Both the position numbers and the translations under genes were made by a program. Shown here piece after piece: positions 33,594 to 39,856 of a stretch of DNA of 45,135 bases. Under the pieces are notes generated by a model that did not search any database, had not been told where the DNA came from, and saw only the letters and a list, made by a program, of their open reading frames with translations. The stretch is taken from assembly GCA_029865265.1 (NCBI GenBank), contig JAOUHG010000025.1:1-45135 (forward strand), given 5' to 3'. The stretch comes from Candidatus Krumholzibacteriia bacterium (lineage in GTDB: Bacteria; Krumholzibacteriota; Krumholzibacteriia; WVZY01; JAKEHA01). Each line of letters begins with the position of its first letter. Within the stretch, counting starts at the first letter, position 1.

Positions 33594-34832
33594 GTGGTGT
33601 CCCGCGCCCCGTGCCTACACTCCCGGGGTGGGGTCGTCGCCGAGCGCGATGTTGCAATCGTCCGGCCTCCCCGTGGCGAATCAAACCAATTGGACCCAAG
33701 GCGCGTTCTTTTCGTGTCATCGCTGCGCCGCTACGGCGGCGGCGAACGGTGGATGCTGGACACCGCGGCCGGGCTGCGTGCGCGTGGCCACGACGCCCGC
33801 CTGGTGGCCATGCCCGGGAGCGTGCTGGCGGCGCGGGCCCCGGCGCGTGGTATCCCGCTCACCGAGGTCGCCATGCGCGGCGACGTGGATGCCATCGCCG
33901 TCACCCAGCTCACCTCGCTCATCCGCCGCACGCGGCCCCACGTCATTGTTCCCAACCTGGACCGCGAGATCCGCCTGTGCGTGGCCGCCATCCACGCGGC
34001 GCGCGCACTGCCGCCGCGCCCCGTGCGCCCACGCCTGATACCGCGGCGCGGAAGCGAGTTTCCGCTCAAGGACAAGCGCCACTACCGCATCGTGTACACC
34101 ATGGAAATCGACAGAGTCATCGTGAACTCGGAGGCCACGCGCGGAAAGATGATGCACGACGCGCCCTGGTTCCGGGAGGAGAAGGCGGTGGTGATCTACA
34201 ACGGGATCGACATGGCGCCCTACAACGCACTGGCAGCGCGCCGCGACGAAATGCGCAACAAGCTGCGCCGTGCCATCGGGGCGCCTGCCACGGCTCCTGT
34301 GTTTGCGCTGGTGGGGGAGCTGCACGAGCGTAAGCAGCAACGGGTGATCATCGAGGCGTGGCCGCGGGTGCTGGAGGAGTTCCCGGAGGCACGCGTGCTC
34401 TTCGTGGGTGACGGTGCGGACCGCGAAGCGCTCGAAACTGTGATCGCGGAACGCGGGCTGGAAAACGCGGTGAGAATCATGGGGTTCCGTTCTGACGTGC
34501 CCGAGATACTTGCCGGCAGCGACGCCCTCCTGCTGCCCTCGCGCGTCGAGGGTTTCGGCTACGTGCTGGTGGAGGCGATGGCGGTGGGCATCCCCTGCAT
34601 CGCCTCGCGGGTGAGCAGCATTCCCGAGATTGTCAGGGAAGGCGAGACCGGTATCCTGCACCCGGTGGGAGACACCGGGGCCATCGTGGGCGCCGTGCGC
34701 GATGCGTTGTGTGATCCGGCGCGGGCGCGGGCCATGGGCGAAGCCGGGAGACGCGTGGCGGAGGAGAAGTTCACGTTGCAGCGCATGCTCGACCGGGTGG
34801 AGACGGTCCTGTTCGACCCACCGACGGACTAG
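33594..34832 (+). CDS. Glycosyltransferase, GT4 family (stand-alone)
   Basis: GT-B glycosyltransferase of 412 aa from GTG 33594. Motifs: VLFVSSLRRYGGGERWML, VIYNGIDMAPYNAL, FALVGELHERKQQRVIIEAW, VLFVGDGADREAL and the EX7E motif EGFGYVLVEAMAVGIP. The first 32 residues are not glycosyltransferase-like and no ribosome site precedes the GTG, so the true start may be TTG 33690, which gives MDPRRVLFVSS, typical for the fold. The gene stands alone, converging on dctM with a 4-base stop-codon overlap. A role in surface polysaccharide synthesis is likely; substrates unknown. Confidence 0.85.
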   Translation: MVSRAPCLHSRGGVVAERDVAIVRPPRGESNQLDPRRVLFVSSLRRYGGGERWMLDTAAGLRARGHDARLVAMPGSVLAARAPARGIPLTEVAMRGDVDAIAVTQLTSLIRRTRPHVIVPNLDREIRLCVAAIHAARALPPRPVRPRLIPRRGSEFPLKDKRHYRIVYTMEIDRVIVNSEATRGKMMHDAPWFREEKAVVIYNGIDMAPYNALAARRDEMRNKLRRAIGAPATAPVFALVGELHERKQQRVIIEAWPRVLEEFPEARVLFVGDGADREALETVIAERGLENAVRIMGFRSDVPEILAGSDALLLPSRVEGFGYVLVEAMAVGIPCIASRVSSIPEIVREGETGILHPVGDTGAIVGAVRDALCDPARARAMGEAGRRVAEEKFTLQRMLDRVETVLFDPPTD

Positions 34833-36091
34833 CCGGCAAACAGGTTCACGAGGACGAGGCTCAGGGCAGGCGCGTAGGTGATGATCAGGAGTGCAACCAG
34901 CATGAGCAGCAGGAAGGGAATGCTGGCGCCGTAGAGTTTCACCACCGGCTGCTGGAAACGGTACGACGAGATGAACAGGTTCAAACCCACCGGGGGCGTC
35001 AGATAGCCTATCTCGAGGTTGGTCAGGAAAATGATGCCGAGGTGGACGGGGTCGACCCCGAAACCCACCGCCACCGGCGCCACCAGCGGCACCACCACGA
35101 TCAGGGCGGAGAAGATGTCCATCAGGCATCCCACCACCAGCAGGAACACGTTGAGAATCAGCAGGAACGTGTACTTGCTGGTCACGTACTGCTGCATCCA
35201 GGACAGGATGTTCATGGGCACTTCGGCGTCGATGAGGTAATTCACGAACCCGAACGAGCACATGATGATGATGAGGATCCCGCCCACCAGCGTGGCACTC
35301 TCGGCGATGATCGCCGGCAGCCTGCGCAACGAGATGTCCCGGTATATGAGCACCTCTACGATGAGGGCGTAAAGCGCGGTGACGGCCGCTGCCTCCATCA
35401 CCGTGAAGATGCCGCCGTAGATGCCTCCCAGCACGATGAACGGAAGCGGCAGTTCCCACGCGGCGTCGCGCACCGCCGCCGCTGCTTCATGCAGCGAGAA
35501 GCGCTGCGTTCGCACCCCCTCGCGCCGTCCCTGGCGGACGCTGTAGAGCACCAGCAGCGAAACCAGCAGCAGGCCGGGCAGGATGCCCGCGAGGAAGAGC
35601 TTGTCCACCTCCACCTCGGCCACGTATCCGTACACGATCAGCGGCAGGCTGGGCGGAAACAGGAGCCCGATACTCCCCGATGCGGTAATCAACCCGAGGC
35701 TGAAACGGTTGCTGTAGCGGTCGGCGAGCAGTGCGGGCATGAGCAGCCCGCCCATGGCCACGATGGTCACGCCGGATGCGCCGGTGAAGGCGGTGAAGAC
35801 GGCACAGGCCACCAGCGCCACCACCGCCAGGCCGCCGGGGAAGAACGCGCGTGACAGCCGCACCAGACGGTCCGGGGCGTGGCTGTGCGCGAACAGGTAG
35901 CCGGCCAGCGTGAACAGCGGAATCGCGACCAGCAGGGGGGAGCCGGCGATGGAGTACATCGACACCGCCACCGAGGAGATGTCGATGCCCGCGGCGTGGA
36001 AGAGAAACAGCGCCAGCACGCCGAACACGGCGAACAGCGGCATGCCGAACAGCGCGAGCAGCACGAGCGCGATGATGAGCACGACCAGCAT
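34829..36091 (-). CDS. dctM: TRAP transporter large permease (DctM)
   Basis: Large membrane subunit, 420 aa, of a sodium-coupled TRAP transporter, with about 12 predicted TM helices (DctM/Ion transporter superfamily). Family landmarks are ALFLFHAAGIDISSVAVSM, SPLLVAIPLFTLAGYLFAHS, GASGVTIVAMGGLLMPAL, SGSIGLLFPPSLPLIVYG and NLEIGYLTPPVGLNLFISS. It starts 1 base after the small permease stop and ends the operon. Its stop codon overlaps that of the converging glycosyltransferase. Confidence 0.96.
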   Translation of the reverse strand: MLVVLIIALVLLALFGMPLFAVFGVLALFLFHAAGIDISSVAVSMYSIAGSPLLVAIPLFTLAGYLFAHSHAPDRLVRLSRAFFPGGLAVVALVACAVFTAFTGASGVTIVAMGGLLMPALLADRYSNRFSLGLITASGSIGLLFPPSLPLIVYGYVAEVEVDKLFLAGILPGLLLVSLLVLYSVRQGRREGVRTQRFSLHEAAAAVRDAAWELPLPFIVLGGIYGGIFTVMEAAAVTALYALIVEVLIYRDISLRRLPAIIAESATLVGGILIIIMCSFGFVNYLIDAEVPMNILSWMQQYVTSKYTFLLILNVFLLVVGCLMDIFSALIVVVPLVAPVAVGFGVDPVHLGIIFLTNLEIGYLTPPVGLNLFISSYRFQQPVVKLYGASIPFLLLMLVALLIITYAPALSLVLVNLFAG

Positions 36092-36092
36092 G

Positions 36093-36668
36093 TCAGAGCT
36101 CCTCCGCCGTCTCGGCCGGCTCCCGCGCCAGGAAGATGCCCAGCAGGGTCCGGTAGGTAATGAGCACGAATGCCGCGGGGAGGATCAGCTGTGCCACCCA
36201 CGTGTGCACGCCGAGGAACGCGATCTCGCCGAATTCGCGTTCGTCGATCACCAGGCGCACGGTGGAGATGGCCAGCAGGTAGGCGGCGATGGCCGTGGCG
36301 GAGTAGACGATCACGCGGCGCCCGGGCCGGGAACGGGCCGGCAGCACGCGCGTCAACGCATCCACGGATATGTGCCGCACGCGCGCCGAAGCCAGCGCGG
36401 CCCCGCACGCACCCAGCCACAGAACGATGTGACGCATCAACGGGTCCGCCCACAGCAGGCCCGAGTTGAAGAAGTTGCGCAGGAAGATCTGGGTGGCACC
36501 CAGTGCGACGAGTGTCAGCAGCAGCAGCGCGACAAAGAGAACCTCTGCGCGTCCGGCGGCGCCGAATAACGCGCCGCCGCGTCCGCGCCGTTCCAGCGCC
36601 GCTCGCCCGGCGGCGAGGGCCAGCAACAACAGGAAACCGGCCAGCGCAACTAGGTGGGTTCCATTCAC
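36093..36668 (-). CDS. dctQ: TRAP transporter small permease (DctQ)
   Basis: Small membrane subunit, 191 aa, with four core TM helices plus an extra hydrophobic N-terminal helix (HLVALAGFLLLLALAAG). The family pattern appears as VALGATQIFLRNFFNSGLLW, MRHIVLWLGACGAALASARV and RHISVDALTRVLPA. It scaffolds DctM in the inner membrane. The GTG at 36668, just past the DctP stop (36673), is preferred; a GTG at 36695 would overlap the DctP gene by 23 bases. Neither has a strong ribosome site, so coupling with DctP translation is likely. Confidence 0.9.
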   Translation of the reverse strand: MNGTHLVALAGFLLLLALAAGRAALERRGRGGALFGAAGRAEVLFVALLLLTLVALGATQIFLRNFFNSGLLWADPLMRHIVLWLGACGAALASARVRHISVDALTRVLPARSRPGRRVIVYSATAIAAYLLAISTVRLVIDEREFGEIAFLGVHTWVAQLILPAAFVLITYRTLLGIFLAREPAETAEEL

Positions 36669-36672
36669 GGGG

Positions 36673-37719
36673 TCAGTCGGATGCGCCCGCGGCACGGGTC
36701 CGGCGGTATTCGGCCACCATGGCGCTCACGCGGTCGAGGAGCTCCCTGGGGTAGAGCACGCCCACGCCCTCGCCCCAGGCGGCACGGCCGCGCTGCACGA
36801 AGTCGTTGCGGGCCGCCTCGTCCACGGCCACCACCTGCACGCCCTCCTTCTCGATCTCGCCGATGGCCTCCCGGTTCTGCGCCCGCGTCTTGGCGGTCAG
36901 CTCGGCCAGGTGGCTGCGCATGACCTGGTTGACGATGGCGAGGTCGCCCTCGGAAACGCCGGCGAGAGACTTGCGGGTGACGACGACAGCGCTCACGCCG
37001 TGGGTGATGGGCATGTCGGCCATGTACTTCACGCGCGTGAACCACTGCAGCGCCACGCACGCCAGCGGCGACGAGTACACGGCATCCACCACGCCGGTCT
37101 GCAGCGAGGTGAGCACGTCCGGTGCCGAAAGCGGGATGGGTGTAATCTCGAATGCCTTGAAGAAGATCTCCGCCAGCTGGTCGCCGGACCAGATCCACCA
37201 CCTGCAGCCCGGCATGTCGGCGGCGCTTTTCACCGGCGTCTGGCTGAACAGGTACACGAAGCCGACGTCGGTCCAGCCCAGCAGCGCGTAGCCCTTCTCA
37301 TCGAACAGGCCGCGATAGTAGTCGTCGGTGCGTTCCAGCACGGCGTCCAGTTCGTCGAGCGACTCGAACATGAAGGGCAGCTCCAGCACGCGCACCTCGG
37401 GAACGATGGCGCCCAGTCCGAAGCCGGTGAACGCCGCGCCGTGGATCTGGCCGTTGCGCATCTTGCGGATGACATCCTTCTCGTCGCCCTGCACGCCGCC
37501 CGGGTAGAACTTGAAACCCACGCGGTTGGCGGTCTTCGTGCGCACCTCCTCGTCGATCCTGCGCATGGTCTTCATCCACGTGCTCCCGTCGGGGGCCAGG
37601 GTGGCGACCTTGATTTCGGACTGCGGCCTGGGTTGTTTCTGCGCGGCAACGTCCCGCGTGCCCGTGCACAGCGTTCCCACGGCCGCGAGGCATAGCAGCA
37701 GGGTCTTAGAAGAGGTCAT
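36673..37719 (-). CDS. dctP: TRAP substrate-binding protein (DctP family, TatP-like)
   Basis: Periplasmic binding protein of 348 aa. The signal peptide ends near TRDVAAQ (residue 27). The mature protein has the DctP fold: IKVATLAPDGSTWMKTMRRI, GFKFYPGGVQGDEKDVIRKM, QIHGAAFTGFGLG and LELPFMFESLDELDAV. In the ligand pocket the usual KxRVP-type strand is replaced by MPGCRWWIWSGDQLAEIFF: the key Arg is kept but flanked by tryptophans, suggesting a bulky or aromatic/hydrophobic ligand rather than a simple dicarboxylate. ATG 37719 lies within the TatT gene (14-base overlap) behind a GGGAG ribosome site 6 bases upstream. Confidence 0.93.
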   Translation of the reverse strand: MTSSKTLLLCLAAVGTLCTGTRDVAAQKQPRPQSEIKVATLAPDGSTWMKTMRRIDEEVRTKTANRVGFKFYPGGVQGDEKDVIRKMRNGQIHGAAFTGFGLGAIVPEVRVLELPFMFESLDELDAVLERTDDYYRGLFDEKGYALLGWTDVGFVYLFSQTPVKSAADMPGCRWWIWSGDQLAEIFFKAFEITPIPLSAPDVLTSLQTGVVDAVYSSPLACVALQWFTRVKYMADMPITHGVSAVVVTRKSLAGVSEGDLAIVNQVMRSHLAELTAKTRAQNREAIGEIEKEGVQVVAVDEAARNDFVQRGRAAWGEGVGVLYPRELLDRVSAMVAEYRRTRAAGASD

Positions 37720-38596
37720 CGGCTTCTCCCAGCAGGGTTTGCGATCGCTGCCGCGCGATCAGATTCAACAGCCGGTACGGATCATCCGTCACCGGCGGCG
37801 AGGCGATCACCCGGTCCAGGACGCTGCGGAACGCGTCGCCGTCCTGGATGCGGTAGAGGTAGTAACGCGCAAAGAAGTAGCGCGGGAGCAGGAAGGAGTC
37901 CTGCGCGGCGCCAAAGGCCTTCTCGAAGTTTGCCAGCGACTTCTCAGGGTCGCCCCCGAACATGGGCGGCCGGAAGGCGTACAGGCTTCCGATCATCACC
38001 AGCGGCAGCCCCTCGAAGTAAGCCCCGTCCAGCTCGGCGGAGCGCTCCAGCAGCGCGGTCACCTTGGGGATGTCGCGCAGAACCGCGGTGGAATCGAGGT
38101 GCAGGGCGATGAACTGGGCCCAGTTGGCCGCGGCCCACACCGCGGCGGGGACGTCCTTCTTCTTCATGTTCGGCAGCGTGGCCTCGAACTGATCGAAGGG
38201 AACCGTCCAGTCGACGGCGAGTTTCTTGTTCCTTGCCAGCACCGCGCGTGCGTGGCCGATGCCCTTGAGATAGAGCTGCGACGCGTACGTCGCGTCGGTT
38301 TCTTCGAACGACGAGAACGCGTAGCTGAAGTAGAGCATGGACGCGTTGAGGCGCAGGTCGCCGTTGCCCGGGTCGGTGCGGATCAGCCCTTCCATCAGGA
38401 ACAGGTTGGCGGCGGCGCCGTCCTGGAAGGTGCGCAGGTCGTCCGACTCCATCGCGGCATCACGCGCATTGTTCAGCACCGGCACCATCACGTGGCCCAC
38501 GGAGAATTTCGCCGTCGAACAGCCGCAAAACGCTGCCACGGCGATGGTGGGAGCGACCAGCATCGCTGAGCGGTTGCGGAGTGCGCGCGTAAACAT
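37706..38596 (-). CDS. TatT-type TRAP transporter T-component (TPR lipoprotein)
   Basis: Fourth component of a TPR-associated TRAP transporter (TPAT), like Tp0956 of Treponema pallidum. It is 296 aa from ATG 38596, almost wholly helical, with TPR-like repeats (AVWAAANWAQFIALHLD, LLERSAELDGAYFEGLPL, KSLANFEKAFGAAQDSFLL). It should be a periplasmic lipoprotein (signal AAFCGC, Cys26; the lipobox is imperfect) that binds the DctP-type protein and may help pass ligand. ATG 38623 would add nine residues but falls inside the -35/-10 spacer of the candidate promoter. First gene of the TatT-DctP-DctQ-DctM operon. Confidence 0.85.
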   Translation of the reverse strand: MFTRALRNRSAMLVAPTIAVAAFCGCSTAKFSVGHVMVPVLNNARDAAMESDDLRTFQDGAAANLFLMEGLIRTDPGNGDLRLNASMLYFSYAFSSFEETDATYASQLYLKGIGHARAVLARNKKLAVDWTVPFDQFEATLPNMKKKDVPAAVWAAANWAQFIALHLDSTAVLRDIPKVTALLERSAELDGAYFEGLPLVMIGSLYAFRPPMFGGDPEKSLANFEKAFGAAQDSFLLPRYFFARYYLYRIQDGDAFRSVLDRVIASPPVTDDPYRLLNLIARQRSQTLLGEADDLF

Positions 38597-38602
38597 GCGG
38601 CA

Positions 38603-38631
38603 ATAATCGTCAAACCCGCTCATTCGATCAA
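38603..38631 (-). promoter_or_regulatory. Candidate promoter of the TRAP operon
   Basis: On the minus strand, TTGATC (38626-38631, 4/6), a 17-base spacer and GATTAT (38603-38608, 4/6). The -10 ends 6 bases before ATG 38596, so transcription would begin at or next to the start codon. No Shine-Dalgarno sequence is present. Confidence 0.4.
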
Positions 38632-38769
38632 CCACGAATTGGCGCGCCTCAACCGGGGTGAACGACCTGCGCGCGGTGCGCGACGCACGGCGACAGGTGG
38701 TGGGATCGGCGCTGCAGCGGGTCGCGATGGTCCGGCAACCCGGTTGTCGGGATGCGCACATGCGCCCGC

Positions 38770-38816
38770 AAAAAAAAGGACCCTTCGATTCCACGTTGGA
38801 AAGAATCGAAGGGTCC
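38770..38816 (-). terminator. Intrinsic terminator of tRNA-Leu
   Basis: A perfect 14-bp stem (38803-38816 with 38778-38791) and an 11-base loop, followed on the minus strand by eight T (38777-38770). It begins 23 bases after the tRNA 3' end. It is a textbook rho-independent terminator. Confidence 0.95.
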
Positions 38817-38838
38817 ATGACCTACTATCGAGATTTCA

Positions 38839-38925
38839 TGGTGCCGAAGGGGGGACTCGAACCCCCACGAGGTTGCCCTCACTGCGCCCTGAACGCAGCG
38901 CGTCTACCAGTTCCACCACTTCGGC
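38839..38925 (-). tRNA. tRNA-Leu(CAG)
   Basis: An 87-base tRNA with the 3' CCA encoded (38839-38841). The acceptor stem GCCGAAG pairs with CTTCGGC. The anticodon stem-loop CTGCG-TTCAGGG-CGCAG gives anticodon CAG. A long variable arm (class II, as expected for Leu) precedes the T arm with GTTCGAGTC. It has its own promoter about 85 bases upstream and a strong terminator. It reads CTG, which is likely a major Leu codon in this high-GC genome. Confidence 0.98.
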
Positions 38926-39009
38926 TGCTGAAACAACTCCCAGCAGGTTGGCAGTAAGAGGTCAGCGACAAAGGAGAGCCAAGAAAACCTTCATCGATGC
39001 CTCGGCCGC

Positions 39010-39038
39010 AGAATAGTGGAAGGGGGTACAAAAGTCAA
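39010..39038 (-). promoter_or_regulatory. Promoter of tRNA-Leu
   Basis: On the minus strand, TTGACT (39033-39038, 5/6), a 17-base spacer and TATTCT (39010-39015, 4/6). The predicted transcript starts near 39003, about 77 bases before the mature tRNA 5' end. Confidence 0.75.
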
Positions 39039-39040
39039 CG

Positions 39041-39275
39041 CGCGAAACGGGAATCGGGTGGTGGATAAGCTTCTGTAACTATTTGCAAAAACGTTAGTTA
39101 TGGTGGCGTGCGTCAAAACCCACAAGATATGGCCCCTCTGGTCGGATCCCTACCACCGGCGGGGTCAATCATTATAAGATTAAGTTCTTAAATAAGATAC
39201 GAACAAGCGCGGACATCTCTCTTCCCCTATACCGGTTAAAATGCGGTACACACTAACTCGTTACAAAGTTGTCGG
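39041..39275. other. AT-rich intergenic island between tRNA-Leu and smpB
   Basis: No gene is visible here. By direct count, 39061-39300 is 47.5% G+C (114 of 240), far below the roughly two-thirds G+C of the surrounding genes. It contains an inverted repeat TAACTA (39076-39081) with TAGTTA (39095-39100), a sequence 8/9 identical to a DnaA box on the minus strand (39060-39068), and an AT stretch near 39170-39200. It has no tmRNA-like ends, although smpB is adjacent. It could be a divergent control region, a small RNA locus or a scar of an old insertion beside the tRNA. Confidence 0.6.
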
Positions 39276-39304
39276 TTGCAATCGCGGCGACCGCGCCCTA
39301 GGCT
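39276..39304 (+). promoter_or_regulatory. Candidate promoter of the smpB operon
   Basis: TTGCAA (39276-39281, 4/6), a 17-base spacer and TAGGCT (39299-39304, 3/6). The -10 ends 11 bases before ATG 39316, where no ribosome site is visible, so the leader would be only a few bases. Confidence 0.45.
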
Positions 39305-39315
39305 AGCGCCCGGCC

Positions 39316-39771
39316 ATGAAGATCATCGTCCAGAACAAGAAGGCCCGCCACGAGTTCGCCATCCTCGAGACGTTCGAGGCCGGCATCGCGCTCAAGGGCA
39401 CGGAGGTCAAGTCGCTGCGCGAGGGCAAGGCCAACCTGCGCGACGCCTACGCGAATATCGAACAGGGCGAGGTGATTCTGCACGGCCTGCACATCAGTCC
39501 GTATTCGCACACCTCGGAGCGTCAGCTGGATCCGGTGCGGGACCGCAAGCTGCTCATGAACCGCGCCGAGATCCGCAAACTCATCGGCAAGGTGAAGGAG
39601 AAGGGACTCACACTCGTGGCCCTCAAGCTGTACTTCAGCCCGCGAGGCATCGTGAAGGTGGAGTTGGGCCTGGCCAAGGGCAAGAAGCTCCACGACAAGC
39701 GGGATGCCATCTCGGAGCGGGATGCCCGCAGGGATCTCGACCGCGTGATGAAGCGGGCCCGCCAGGAGTAG
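39316..39771 (+). CDS. smpB: SsrA-binding protein SmpB
   Basis: Small RNA-binding protein, 151 aa, full length. It partners tmRNA in rescuing stalled ribosomes. The family pattern is clear: NKKARHEFAILETFEAGIAL, LKGTEVKSLREGKANLRDAY, HISPYSHTSERQLDPVRDRK and the basic tail KKLHDKRDAISERDARRDLD that enters the ribosome. The tmRNA gene itself is not in this window. It is the first gene of a long plus-strand cluster running to the end of the window; a short palindrome followed by six T (about 39790-39810) after it may terminate some transcripts. Confidence 0.97.
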   Translation: MKIIVQNKKARHEFAILETFEAGIALKGTEVKSLREGKANLRDAYANIEQGEVILHGLHISPYSHTSERQLDPVRDRKLLMNRAEIRKLIGKVKEKGLTLVALKLYFSPRGIVKVELGLAKGKKLHDKRDAISERDARRDLDRVMKRARQE

Positions 39772-39840
39772 GACCAACAATGGCTTTCGACGCCGCGCGG
39801 CCTTTTTTGCTATGTTGGACCGCGAATCGCCGCGACCCCC

Positions 39841-39847
39841 GGGGGAG
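39841..39847 (+). promoter_or_regulatory. Ribosome binding site of the amidase gene
   Basis: GGGGGAG lies 9 bases before GTG 39857, favouring it over ATG 39866 (18 bases away) and the far upstream ATG 39812. Confidence 0.5.
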
Positions 39848-39856
39848 CAGGCGATC

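Noticed and set aside
38597-38925. An integration site at tRNA-Leu
   Set aside because: No integrase and no repeat of the tRNA 3' end is visible on the downstream side, where insertions would occur.
39060-39068. A DnaA box marking a replication origin
   Set aside because: Only one near-match (8 of 9) is present, with no cluster of boxes and no dnaA, dnaN or gyrase genes nearby.
39041-39315. A tmRNA gene next to smpB
   Set aside because: I looked for tmRNA-like ends, a T-arm followed by CCA, and a tag-peptide frame, and found none.
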